64,000 nucleotides of DNA, taken from the NCBI GenBank assembly GCA_035236585.1, contig CP141137.1, positions 14,276,327-14,340,326 of the forward strand. Direction: 5' to 3'. The position numbers and the translations under genes were made by a program. Shown here piece after piece: positions 51,860 through 63,462 of the stretch (positions are counted from its first letter, which is position 1; every line of letters starts with the position of its first letter). Under the pieces are notes generated by a model. It ran no database searches. It had not been told where the DNA came from and worked only from the letters and a program-made list of their open reading frames with translations. This stretch comes from Warburgia ugandensis (lineage: Eukaryota > Streptophyta > Magnoliopsida > Canellales > Canellaceae).

Positions 51860-52230
51860 ACACGACAGCGAGCGCGCCGGGCGGGGAAGCACACGCACGA
51901 GGCGCACGCAACACATGGCCCCCGCATCAACATGCATCACGGCTAGGCACGACGTGTGCTACGACGTGCACGCCATGTGGTGCTACAAGCGCATGCCACG
52001 CAAGGGACATGGGACGGTACCCATGCGCACCACACGGCGCGGAACACGTGGTACAACACGCACGACGCACTGAGGATGGAGGTTGCGACATGAGTGTGAC
52101 ATGCGGGCGCCACGCGCAGGACGCATGGTGCAACACGCACGTGCCACGCGGTGTAACCTGCAACTGCCACATGCGGGGGATGCACGGTGCTACATGCGCA
52201 CGCCACACGGTGCACCGCACGTCTACATCG
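51860..52230. repeat. GC-rich degenerate minisatellite inside solo LTR
   Basis: Recurring GGTGCAACACGCACG, CCACGCGG/CCACACGG and CATGCG-type words, units of about 30-35 bp, in otherwise AT-rich DNA. It creates spurious Arg/His/Cys-rich frames on both strands. Confidence 0.75.
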
Positions 52231-53064
52231 CACATACGGTGGGACCTTTTTCTCAAATTTTTGAGTTTTTTTTACCGTCTGTTCATAAAAAAACGTGATT
52301 CTGGGAGCTATAGAGGTCCAAATCACGGTCCGAAAGAGGCGTTGTGATCGTCTCAACAAGGCGGACCTAGATTTAAGATAAAAATCTAGTTTAGAGAAAC
52401 TTTTTAATAGCCAAACTACTAAATGCTATTAGATGATTCAAATCACGCCAATTAGTAGATGATTAGGCTTTACACTTTGGCTGTACACATTAAACATGAG
52501 ATGATCTAGGAGATTTGAAGGGCAGATCTCATAGAATTGCTAAGAAAAATGATCTTAACACTCAAATTGGGCAACTACCTTAGGATGTGCTAATCAAGAG
52601 TGATTTGATAATTAGATTGACACGTGATCATAAAGATACGTGCAAATCACTAAACACAATAGAAAATTTTAAGAGTCATAATGAAAATGAGAGGTTTAAC
52701 AATCAATAATGACTTATGGTGTGACAGGTACATTAGGGCGTACTACTTGATATCGCATACGCACCTAATTGGAGTGCGGCATTATCGAGGTAGGTGATTT
52801 CATTCGCGATTTTTCATGATTTTTCAAATCATGATTTAGTGATTGAAACTTTAAGGCATAGGTTGTATTCCCTATCATGCTGCATTGGACCATTTCAACA
52901 TGTATTACTGAGATGTTTACTACTATCCTTGTATATGTCTTATGCACTGTTTTTGTCATATTTCAATTACATTGTCTGACTCTTGAGATGTTTGACACGT
53001 GGGAGTCTCTATGCCTTGACAATTGAGACTATGGGGCTTGGGAAAGGGTGCATTCCCCTCCCCC

Positions 53065-53275
53065 CGTGAGTGCCTGAGTGCCTCTTGTGGGTGAAAGGGT
53101 AAAAGCGGGCATGAAACGCGTCGTTCCGTGAGTGCTGAGTGCCCGTGTGGGTGAAAGTGGAGCTAGAAAGTGCTTTTTCGTGAGTGCCTGAGTGGCCATT
53201 GTGGGTGAAAGGGTGAAAGTGGATGATATTGAGAGTTGACCCACGTTGCCGTGAGTGTGCTTGAGACACTCATAA
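53065..53275. repeat. Tandem array, 52-71 bp units
   Basis: CGTGAGTG followed by CTGAGTGCC and TGTGGGTGAAAG recurs at 53065, 53127, 53179 and (partly) 53250. Confidence 0.85.
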
Positions 53276-53971
53276 GGCTCGATTATGTATGATGTTCCGA
53301 TGCTTTTAGCATGCATTCATGTGGTTCTTTAGATATTGACTCATGTGGCTATGGCTTACTTGTATATGTATATCTTTTCGGATTTTTCATGTCTTGATAC
53401 TATGACTTATGTTGCCGTATTTATATCATGGAATTGGTGTATTTTGCATCGTATGAATATGAGATCTTTGTACCATGTTATTTCTTATCGCTTTATATTG
53501 AATGTTAATCACCTACACAAGCCTAGCTTGTTGAGGCATTGCCTTGTTTTGCAATGCCTCAGAGTTGGAGCGCGACAGTCAGAAAGGGAAGAAGGTGGAT
53601 TAGCGTGGATCTGGACGCGACCTGAGGACCACATACTTTTTGTCATCAGAGACAGTAGTATCCTTTTGAGGCTAGTATTAGACTTTTGAGTACTCTATTT
53701 GGATATTGTATATTTGATATATTAGACCCATACTACTGTATAGTGTGCATGCTCAGAGTGTCAAAAAGCACTTTTGGTTTAGCTTTGTGGTTTTGGTTTG
53801 TGGATGACCCTCAGGGTTTTCCTTATGGGGTATCTTTCTTGACACCTCGTAAATTTTTTAATTATTTGAATTTCATTTTAGGGATCCCGCCTACTTTATA
53901 ATAATAAACTTTTTTACCATTAATACATGTATTGGAAAAAGATTTTAGAAAACCCGGGGTGTCACACATGT

Positions 53972-55151
53972 TCTCTTATGTAATATTTATCTTAGAAATA
54001 AAATTATTATTTCAATTCCTAACCAAGTATTCTTGAACAAGGTTGCAATCATCAAAATGTCATATGATCTAGAAAATGAGAGTGCGTGAAAAGAAAAGGT
54101 TCATAGGAAAATAGGAATGAAATAAGAAGAATAAAAGAGAATGAGAATGTCAAGGATGAAGTAGAAGGTATTAGTACCTCGATCATAGCTTTACCATCTA
54201 TCCTCCAACAATTGTTGTTTCCTATCCTCGACCAATTATTGTTTCCTTGGAATAAATTCTTCATAATCAAAATAAAATGATGAATCAAGTTATTGTCCTA
54301 AAGTTGGGACAACAAGTACTTGAGAAAATCGTTGAGCAATTCCAAGCAAGGGACAATGGTGCTCACCTATTGCTAGAATATCTCAACCGAAATTTGTTTC
54401 CAAACACATCTCCTCTAGAAACAATTCCTATTTGACCTTAATACCAACCTCCACTTCCTTCTCAGCCAGTATTTCAACTTAGATTTTAGCAAGAATCCTC
54501 TACCCTATTAAGATTCCATCTCGTCTACAAGACTCTCATAAGGCTCTGAGGCTATTTTGTTCTTTGCTTTTTGAAAAACTCAATTTTAAATTTGTGTGTT
54601 GGATAATAGTTGTTTAAACTCTTATGGCTAGTTACATTCAAATACTTTTGATGGTTGTTTTAATGATTTGCACCATGATGGATGATTTAACTTTTGATGA
54701 ATATTTAATCTTTTATATTTAAGGATGTTTAATTTTTGAATGGATGCATAGTTGAACCTTTGATATGTGTATGTATAATTTTGAATGATGGTATTCTATA
54801 TGATTTGTGAATTGGATATCTATGAACATTTATGAATGTAAACAAAAATGTACAAAAATTTCTCATTTTAGCTAGAAGTTTGCTATTTGGATGACTTGGC
54901 ATGACATAAATGGATGAATGGTTATACTTTTGTTGTTATTACTCCTTGATTTGTAATGAATGTATGGTTGAGAAGGCTCTCTCCTTACTCTATTCTTGCA
55001 TGTTGAATAGAATAGCATTTTGAGCGAAATCTATACTTTTCAAATTTGATTTGCTAGGACTATCCTATTTAGGGGAAGTATGTTGAATGAATGAATATTT
55101 GCACCCGTACCTCCCTTTGATTGCATCCTCTTCTTCTTTGCCTTTTTACTA
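53972..55151. other. Right part of the copia interior, unassigned
   Basis: Includes a short plus-frame stretch at about 54280-54500 (QVLEKIVEQFQARDNGAHLL) of unknown family. No RT or integrase words are seen. Confidence 0.4.
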
Positions 55152-56179
55152 ATAACAAAAAGGGGGAGAGGTTGTACATAGAGAAAGTATGGAAGAAAAA
55201 TTACTTACTTATGTTTGTATTCCATTTATGCTTCTTACTTTCAATATTTTGCCATCATTTAAAAGTGGGAAAATATTTACCTAAACATCTCTATTTTGAT
55301 GATAAACAACATTAATGATGAATTATTCTAACTTGTTTCCAAGAGTGTTATTGTAGCCTTTCTTTAGAAATAGACATGAATCAAAATGGTGAAGTTTCCA
55401 GCCAAATTGACTAAGTCTCAAAATTTTAATCAACTCAAATTGTAATCGAGTTGACTGTAGAGACTTAGTAGTAAATCTGAATTACTATTCTTGAATGTTC
55501 ATCCTAATATTTGAAAATGGTGATTTTAGCTAACTATGTGAAGCTGGAGGGCAACTAAAATTGAAGGACTAAAGAGAGTTGACTTACTTGTGGAACATAG
55601 CTATCTTTTATATGAGTTGACTATCTCATTCTAGTATTTTTGGCATGAATTTCACATATCATGATAGTCAACTACATTAATCTATTCTATAAATTATAGG
55701 ATAGGCAATTTGTTATGGAAAATAGCCAAATAATTTTGGATTCAAGTCGACTAGAAAACTTAATGGGTTTCAAATTCTAGGTTAAAAACTAGTCAACTAA
55801 GCATAAAGAACATGTAGCTCTACTCTTAACAATAAAAATATAGTTTTACTACATAAAGATTAAAGTCAACTAAAATTTTAAAACAGCCAACCAAACAGGA
55901 CACAACTTAGATAATTGTCCAATATTGAATTTCTACCTCTCAAATAGATAAGAATGCTCTCCAAATGTCATGGATTGTTCCCAACGAATCTCTTTAAATT
56001 GGGACCATATTTATGAGCTATTAAGAGAGAACAATAAGCAATTGAAGCCGATCTTAATAGCTTTAGTTTCACTTTCATGCATTACATTATATATTATTAT
56101 TTGTGGGTGTTCCATTGATTTGCACATAGAGGAAAAGGTTTATTAGTTTCCAATGAGTGGTATTAGAGCTATGGCTCAA

Positions 56180-57180
56180 TCAATTTTTTTGGTGTGTAAT
56201 CATGGAGGATACCAAAATTCACAAGATTAGCTTGAATGGAAATAATTAGATTATGGAAGTCACTCATTTGATGCTTTTTTTACACTTCAAAAAGTATAAA
56301 ATGACATCCATATGAGTGTGCATGCTCTTTGAATTGAGTGTCCCTATCATTTTCCTTATATGATATGGAAAAGATGGAGGACTTTTCATGTTGCCAAATT
56401 TTGCATACAACCATTGAGGGTGTTGTCGAAACACAACTAATGAAGATTGAGAAAATCATGATCGAAAAGTCATTGGATTCATCCAACAATGGTTGGATGA
56501 TAGAGTCTTCTATCATATCTTGATGAAAAAATTAATACATTCCCTTTGGAAGAAGTTAGAAGGATTGTGTGAGAGGAAGACTACTTGATTTGAAAGCTTA
56601 TGAATTTGAAATATGAAAGATGCTCAATTTCAAAACATCTACGTGCAATTTAAAGTATTATGAATCAACTTCCTTCTACGAAAATGTTGTTAGATGATGA
56701 ATTGCAAGCCTTGTTACTTCGAAGTTCTTTACCAGATAGCTGGGAGACATTGGTTGTATCTCTTAGTAATTTTGCATTAGGTGAGATTATCCCCATGAGT
56801 CAAGTAACACAAAGTTTATTGAATGAAGAGATAAGAAGTAAGTTTTAGGGTCTTCTTAAAAGAGAAGTTCTTGTCAATGGAAACATAGGAGAAGTAAAAG
56901 TAGAGACTCTAACAAACGTGGGAAATCTAAAGAAAGGTCTAAGTTTATAAAAGGAGTTACTTACTTCTACTAGAACAAACTAGGCCACATGAAAAAGGAG
57001 TGCACAAAATTGTAAAGGGGTAAAAATAAAAAAGGGGTGATGAAAATGAAAAAGAAACAAATGTTGTTCCTTCACATGAAGAGGTTATCATATATTACGG
57101 TGTGAAAGAACATGTTTGAAACTTACTTGTTAAGACAAGGAATTGGGTGACTAACACAGGTCTAAGTCTAGAAAATTGAG
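56180..57180 (+). mobile_element. Second Ty1/copia gag fragment
   Basis: A primer-site-like TGGTATTAGAGC at about 56158 precedes a gag start (MEDTKIHKISLNGNN). Later come the family words MNQLPSTKMLLDDELQALLL, PDSWETLVVSLSNF and LLNEEIRSKF (about 56660-56848), followed by a Lys/Arg-rich stretch where the zinc knuckle would be. This is copia gag of a subgroup different from that at 48340. Fossil with several breaks; its LTR is not defined because the left side abuts the truncated LTR at 56060. Confidence 0.7.
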
Positions 57181-58130
57181 GCAGAAGTAAAAGTAGGAAC
57201 ACTATGTAATGACTCATGAGTTCAAGTCTGCATTGGACCATAAATTGGTTCTTTTGTTTTGGGAATTTATAAATGTTTAATTATGTATTTTGGATATCTC
57301 ATATTGGAATGGATCATGGGATGCTTAAAATGAATGCTTAAAAATGTGTTGCATAGGTGGATGAATTGGAAATAAATGGTCAATGTATTTGACATATCAT
57401 ACATGAATGTGAGAATGAATTGTCAAAGGGGTGCATGAAGGAGATAGGGTAGTGTTGAAGGCTACCATATCCCGCCTAAGAGTCACCTAATAAGGGATGC
57501 ATGGGCTGAGATGTAGGCAGCCCCTTATGCGCTAAATCAAAGAAAGAAAAGAGACAAAAATGAGAAGAGATAAAGGAAAGGAAGAAGAAGAGAGAAGAAA
57601 AGAGCGGAAAGAAGAAGAGACTGAAGTTAGGTCTCTGATCATCTAGACTAATAAATCTCATGAAGGAGATGACATTTTGAGGTAGGGGATCTCAAGCTAG
57701 ACCTTGATTTATCTTAAAAATAAAAAATAAAAATATCAAAGTTTTGTCTATTGATTTTGGATAAATTTTGCATTGTGATTTTCATAGAAATTGAATGTAT
57801 ATTTCCTTATGATAATGTATGTTTGAATTGCTAAATAACTAATCATTTAGTATATGTTTCAATTAAGCATGATTCAAGATTTTTGAGTAATGATGCTTGC
57901 ATCTATGTTTTGAATGTGCTTAAAATTGAATTTTGATTATTAAATCACACTCTATCTATCACAAATGCATGTACGCTTAATCTATTTTAGAGTTGATTAA
58001 ATATAATTCCCCTTTTATACTCTAAAAAGGAATTATTTCATGTTTTACATTGTCTAAAAACTATTTAATTTAAGAATGGATTTAGGGATTAACGACTAGA
58101 TTTAATTGAATGGATGTCAAATTGATGGAG
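57181..58130. other. Unassigned, possible start of a long LTR
   Basis: TGTAATGACTCATGAG at 57205 resembles the start of the long LTRs in this window, and a polypurine block (57536-57620) follows. No matching end was found, so this remains undecided. Confidence 0.3.
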
Positions 58131-58139
58131 ATTTGGGCT

Positions 58140-59700
58140 AAAAGCATGGTGTAACTGACTGATCTAAGCACACCATGCACTAACAAATCCTTACATGCAT
58201 TGTGCACTAGATATAGTAGCTCATATTGCACCAAGTAAAAACCCAAGTCTATGTGCATTCAGACCAATAGATGTATTGTGTGTTGAGTAAAACTCTAACC
58301 CATGGCTTGTCAAACAGGGCAAATGCACCATGTACAAGTGAAGCTTAAGCATGTGGTGTCAAACTACCTAAAAGTGACGAGTAGCATGGTACCAAGCAGC
58401 CTAGCATCAACTAGGCACACAGCACCAACTAGCCATGACTGTGAAATTGAATTGCTAATCTATGAAAATTTTGGTTTAGGTGCATTCTACCAAGTACCTA
58501 GCTGTGATTAGGCCCATGATACCAAGCTGTTAGGCATAAACCAAGCACATTATACCAAACAACCTATTAGTGATTAGGTGCATGGTACCTTAGACTTGAA
58601 ATTGCACCATACATCAAGCATGACTCAATTACTTACACCTTGGTTTAGATAATTACACTATTCACATAATCAAGGCTTAGGCGTGAGGCATGCTAATCAA
58701 TACTTGGGCATGTGGTGTGTCAAATTAGACTCATATGCACTATGAATCGAGTATTAACTAGTAGCCACTTGCATGAATGCAAAAGACTGATCGTTGATCA
58801 TAAATACAGGTACTAAGCATTGATCAAAAACTAGATGCCTGAACACTAATTAAAAAGGGCAGCCCTAGTGCTTGAAGCTCCCACCTATGAGGGGTTCAGG
58901 GAAGGGGCAAACCACAAGGGTCTATAGTAAATAGCCTTACCTTGTATTTTTGCAAGATGTTGTTTCCACACCTTGAACCTGTGACCTCAATGTCACATGA
59001 CAACAAATTTTATCATTGCTCCAAGTACCAAGTATTGATGGGAAATCAGCTGCATAAGCACTTAACTCTAATTGGTGATCGAGTGTACCATGCTATAATC
59101 ATGCATACCATGCACTAAATATTACTCTTGTACATAGCCCATGATGGTTACCTTATGCACTATGTATAATCCATGCACATATACGCCATGTGTAAAGTAA
59201 TGCTTAGGAGAATAAGGGCTGCAAAATTAAATTAGTACATGAGCATTCCTAGTAGCAAACGCACGATGAAACTAGCAATGTTCAGGCACATGATGCACTA
59301 GAGAAAACAAATTGATCATGTACTGAGTAATATTTAAATTCATAGCATACTAGATAGTGCCAAGGCATAGGAGGTGTCGAGTCACTCTATGGAGCACATT
59401 TGTGATGAATAGAGATCAAAAGCATGGGGAATGAGCACTGATTGGTACATCGACACTATTTGATGCTAAATGCATGACAAAAAACAACATAGCATGACAA
59501 AAAACAGCATTAGGCATATGGCACTAGATAACATCAAGAAAGGTGCATTAAGCCAAGAATGGTATGTAGGTCACGAGCAATGCTTGTTTTACACATTGCA
59601 CCTAGGTATGTTAATTACAATTGGTACACCAAGCACAGCACGTAGTGCACTAACTGTATCTCTAGTGTTCAGTGGACTAAAGAGTTTTTGGCTTATGGGA
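58140..59700. repeat. Degenerate repeat field
   Basis: For about 1.5 kb the words GCATGGTACCAAGC, CACCATGCACTA, TAGTGATTAGG and CTAGGCA recur with irregular spacing. A minus-strand Au-like SINE sits inside. It looks like an old minisatellite that has decayed. Confidence 0.5.
58852..59025 (-). mobile_element. Au-like SINE, copy 3
   Basis: Minus-strand copy. Its reverse complement has the head with GTCATGTGACATTGAGGTCACAG, then the body words CAAAAATACAAGGTAAGG, ACCCTTGTGGTTTGCCCC and ATAGGTGGGAGCTTC and a GGGCTGCCC end. Same family as 22054 and 23951. Confidence 0.85.
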
Positions 59701-59774
59701 CTATGCTTAAATTATTAAATTGATACTATATGTTATGTGTTTTAGATGAATGATTCACATGGAATTGTCTAATT

Positions 59775-59918
59775 TTCTCCAGGTTATGATTGAAAATTTG
59801 ATCAATACTTTAGGACTAAATGAAGTCATGGTACTTAATATAGGGGAATGGAGGAACAGGATCCATGTGGCCAACCCCAAATCGAGATAAGGTCTTGATA
59901 ATGATGATGATGATGACT
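59775..59918 (+). mobile_element. RTE-type LINE, 3' terminal fragment (+)
   Basis: Encodes the conserved C-terminal words LGLNEVMVLNIGEWRNRIHVANP of this LINE group, ends at a stop, and then carries GATAAGGTCTTGATAATGATGATGATGATG, a short (GAT)n tail. It points towards the minus-strand copy that ends about 100 bp to the right. Confidence 0.75.
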
Positions 59919-60016
59919 TTGGATATGAGATGAGTATTTATTATTGTCTTGAATAAGTCTTACTTTTGAATCTTTGTTACTGAATGTTTAGATGATACAT
60001 GTGTGTGTGCGTGCAC

Positions 60017-61147
60017 ATGTATCATCATCAACAAGACCTTATCCCAATTAGGGACAGTCACTTGAAGCTTGTCCCTCCATTCCCCTCTATTAAGTGTCAT
60101 ATCTTCATTTAGTCCCAAAGTTTTTAAATCCTTTTTCAGCATCTCTATCCACATTCTTTTGGGCCTTCCCCTTGCCCTTTTAGAACCTTCAACTTGGATC
60201 ACCTCACTCCTTCTAACTGGTGCCCTTTTTGGTCTATGTTTGACATGTCCAAACAATCTAAGTCTAATCTCGCTCATTTTATTACCTACCGGTGCTATTC
60301 CTAAGTTTCCCTTAATGTTTTCATTTATAATTCTATCATTTATTGTCTTACGACTTATCCATCTCAATATCTATATTTTGGTGACACTCATCCTATGTCC
60401 ATGTTGTTCCTTAACTGCCCACCCTCTAATCCATAGAGCATGACTAGCCTTAAAGTCATCCAATAGAATTTTTCTTTCAGTTTGAGTGGCACCCTCTGAT
60501 CACACAAAACCCCAAAGGTGCATCTTCATTTGTTCCAACCCACTTGGATTCTCTGGGTAACTCCACTCTTAATCTCTCCATTATCATGAATTATCGATAC
60601 TAAGTATTAGAAGTATTCTTTTAGGAGACTTCTTAGTTATCAATCTTTACTGGTGCTCCACTCCTACTCCTCTCCTTTCTAAAATTAATTTCAATATACT
60701 CTATCTTAGTTTGACCAATTTTAAATCCTTTATATTCTAATGCATCTCTCCATAACTCTAGCATTGTGTTTACTCCCTCCTTTGTCTCATCAATCGAAAC
60801 TATACCATCTATAAATAAATACACCATGGAATCTCCTCGTGCAGATGTTTTTTAACTCATCCATAACTAGCATGAAAAGGTACGAGCTCAATGCAAATCC
60901 TTGGTGCAATCCTATAGTGATAGAAAAATCACCGATCTCTTAGATAGTAGTCCTAATGTTTGTTACTATTCCATTATGCATATCCTTAATTATGTATATA
61001 TACCCCATGAAAACCCTTTCTCATCCAATATTCATCATATTAACTCTGTCATAAGCCTTTTCTAAGTTAATGTGGAGGTCCTTTGTCATCTCATTATATT
61101 TCTCTATCAATTATCAAAGCAAGAAAATAGCTTTCATTGTAGACCTC
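60017..61147 (-). mobile_element. RTE-type LINE, RT and C-terminal part (minus strand)
   Basis: Right to left: LEKAYDRV-type word (about 61065), the active-site region at 60827-60780 reading MVYLFIDGIVSIDETKEGVN (usual FADDIVLIDE, so the catalytic Asp pair is damaged), then LELWRDALEYKGFKI. Next is the C-terminal domain RLRLFGHVKHRPKRAPVRR with RGRPKRMW and LNRGEWRDKLQV (60300-60080), then GATAAGGTCTTG and a short (GAT)n tail at about 60020. It continues at 63463 beyond an insertion. Several stops and frame changes; dead. Confidence 0.8.
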
Positions 61148-62482
61148 TGTTGATTGTTTTACCGCAAGTGCTCGGGCTATTGTAGTGTAGCTTATGCAAG
61201 TATAGGTTGATCCCACAAGACTCAACTTAATGATTTAGGGATTAAATAAAATTTAATTGACCAAAAATTAAAGAAAATAACAAAAATTAACTAATAATGA
61301 AATAAAAATTCAAATCTATTTAATTGATGAAAATTGCACAGTTCAAAAATACAAAAAATTAACTAAAAAACAAATAAAATTCACTTTCCTAGCTTGATCA
61401 TAGCCAATTTCTTCAAATCTAATGTCATCAAAGTCGATCAACCTTCATCAATCTCTCATTGATACTTCTAATTAAAGATTTAATGGCTCGATTGTTCAAA
61501 ATCCTTAAAACATTGATGATCTAAGCTAAAGAATGAATTTGGGTTTTGGACGACTTAGATCAAATCTTTAGTTTTTAGATGAAGATCAAGGATTTTGAAA
61601 TAACTAGGAGATGTCCTTAAAAAAAATCTAAAGATTAATAGGAAATCTAATAAGAAACAAGTCAGGAATTGAAGTGATCATGTTTATTAAAGCTAGCCCA
61701 TTGATTTGGTTAAGCATAAATCAAACAGGCTTGGATAACATGGTTCCCGGATAGGTTGAACAAGGATAAAGCAAAAATGGAATAGGATCAGAAAAGGATT
61801 AAATTGAAATTTGAATTATTGTCTAAACTGCAAATCTAAAATTTTCTTGATTTTTTATTTTAAACGAAAAAACATGAAGGAACTACTAGAGGAAGATGAT
61901 GAAGCAGGGGGAAACATAGAGGAACTACTAGAGGAAGACAATGAAGAACGGGGAAGATGACTTGGGGAAGGGGAAGAATTAGAGGAAGATAGAGAAAACT
62001 AGGAAAACCCAACTTGGGTTTTCTCCTCTAGTGAAGGGTGACAGGGAGCTACCAAAGACAAGCATGTTATGCAGATAAAGGGAAGGAGAAGAGGTGCTGC
62101 CAGCTATGCTGCGGTCTACAGTGGAGACGAAGGTGGTGTAGTGAACAAGGAGACAGAGAGGGCGATGATCGGCAGTTTCCTAATGGAGAGGCAGAGTGTG
62201 ATGGTGAGGAAGACAGAGGGAGCCAGAGATGGGTCAGATAGAGGGAGCGAGAGAGATGGGTGAGCAGAGAACAATGGGTAAAGCAGTGATAGAGGTGAGG
62301 GAGAGAGGGCTAGTCAGCACATGTTGTGTAGTTACAGAGAGAAAGAGAAGAGAGAGCGTGATGAGGGGATGCAACTGTGCTCTCCTTATGATGTTGTCAA
62401 AGCTAGGAGAGAGAGAGAGGGGGGGGGGGGTTGTCTGTCTTCCTTGTAGCTTTTGCCTATGGTGGATAGAAGGTTGTGGGGT

Positions 62483-62486
<4 letters not shown>

Positions 62487-62571
<85 letters not shown>
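62487..62571. repeat. (GA)n microsatellite, long allele in duplicate unit 1
   Basis: 85 bp uninterrupted GA. Confidence 0.95.
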
Positions 62572-62573
<2 letters not shown>

Positions 62574-62912
62574 GAAGGCAGAGAAGGATGAGTGGAAAGA
62601 GAAGGAGAAGAGAAGGGATTGCAGTGGGGGGTGCGGTTATGCTCTCCTACGGCTACGGTTTCCATGGGTGATAGATCTTGTAGTTGCCTTCCTCGTTTTA
62701 CAACTTCCTACTTCTAATTTCATTCCCCCCACTTCCCTTCAACTACTAAGCATCCTTCACCTTCCTCTTTATTTGTTTCCTTTTCCTGAGTTTTCCATTT
62801 TTTCTTGCCATGTGAATGATCTAGTTCATTGATTTAATCCCAACCATTCAATGCTTTTTAGGATGATCTAAGCTATCCAAGTCTCCATATGGTGGATAGA
62901 AGGTTGTGGGGT

Positions 62913-62916
<4 letters not shown>

Positions 62917-62953
<37 letters not shown>
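62917..62953. repeat. (GA)n microsatellite, short allele in duplicate unit 2
   Basis: 37 bp uninterrupted GA at the homologous place. Confidence 0.95.
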
Positions 62954-62955
<2 letters not shown>

Positions 62956-63462
62956 GAAGGCAGAGAAGGATGAGTGGAAAGAGAAGGAGAAGAGAAGGGA
63001 TTGCAGTGGGGGGTGCGGTTATGCTCTCCTACGGCTACGGTTTCCATGGGTGATAGATCTTGTAGTTGCCTTCCTCGTTTTACAACTTCCTACTTCTAAT
63101 TTCATTCCCCCCACTTCCCTTCAACTACTAAGCATCCTTCACCTTCCTCTTTATTTGTTTCCTTTTCCTGAGTTTTCCATTTTTTCTTGCCATGTGAATG
63201 ATCTAGTTCATTGATTTAATCCCAACCATTCAATGCTTTTTAGGATGATCTAAGCTATCCAAGTCTCAATATGATTGATCTGCCAAACACAAGACCAAAT
63301 TAGAGTCATCTAAACCATACATTATACATCTAATTAGAGTTAGATGTTCAATTGGAATTAAAATTCATATTTTATCTAAAAATTGCTAAATTAATCAGTT
63401 AAATTATCAATTAGATGCTCAATTAGAGGTATTTTGACCAACATTAAACACTTAATAACCTC

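Larger units (their letters stand above)
51150..53966 (+). mobile_element. Solo LTR, long Ty3/gypsy (Tekay/Del-like)
   Basis: Starts TGTAACATTC and ends CCCGGGGTGTCACA. The perfect 5-bp duplication CATGT flanks it at 51145-51149 and 53967-53971. The 2817-bp interior is non-coding. It carries a GC-rich array at about 51860-52230 (CACGCG/CACGCAC, GGTGCTACA and CATGCG words) and a second array at about 53065-53275 (CGTGAGTGCCTGAGTG units). It shares sequence with the 43814-46250 LTR in opposite orientation. Structurally whole; younger than the copia element it interrupts. Confidence 0.85.
47065..56060 (+). mobile_element. Ty1/copia element, old, with recognisable gag and protease only
   Basis: Left LTR about 47065-48258, and a related right LTR starting about 55297 that is cut off near 56060. 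A purine-rich AACAAAAAGGGGGAGAGG tract lies at about 55152. A primer-site-like TTGGTATCTAAC follows the left LTR. The gag (about 48340-49060) has PSFFDGTNYHYWKARINICI and later NLLYHSLDANEFNKI of the UBN2 family, then protease and pre-integrase words (SRHMTRE, EGLNRNLLYVSQLCDNG, LWHGKLGHNCMDYLH; about 49640-50080). The next section (50090-51144 and 53972-55100) shows no integrase or reverse transcriptase. A gypsy-type solo LTR interrupts it. LTR divergence is large, so the element is old, with many breaks. Confidence 0.7.
62458..63270. repeat. Near-identical tandem duplication, 430 and 382 bp
   Basis: Unit 1 (62458-62887) and unit 2 (62888-63270) match base for base, as far as I can see, outside the GA microsatellite, whose length (85 versus 37 bp) explains the 48-bp difference. 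The open stretches at 62572-62832 and 62954-63214 translate identically. The small GC-rich frame is not a supported gene. Confidence 0.9.
61148..63457 (+). mobile_element. 2.3-kb insertion in the LINE, probable solo LTR
   Basis: Flanked by ACCTC at 61143-61147 and 63458-63462. Removing it restores the LINE reading from GFMLGR to RSTMKAIF. It starts TGTTGATTGTTTTACCGC and continues with GCAAGTGCTCGGG and GATCCCACAAGACTC, a start known from some plant gypsy-type LTRs. It ends ATTAAACACTTAATA, which is not the expected CA. No coding capacity. Purine-rich centre (61870-62610) and a tandem duplication (62458-63270) account for much of its length. Confidence 0.55.

Noticed and set aside
51546-52359. 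Cys/His/Arg-rich frames resembling zinc-binding proteins
   Set aside because: They are produced by the GC-rich tandem array of the solo LTR in several frames at once, with no conserved spacing.
62572-63214. Duplicated 86-codon gene
   Set aside because: The identical translation simply reflects the recent tandem duplication. Low-complexity start from the GA run and no recognisable family.
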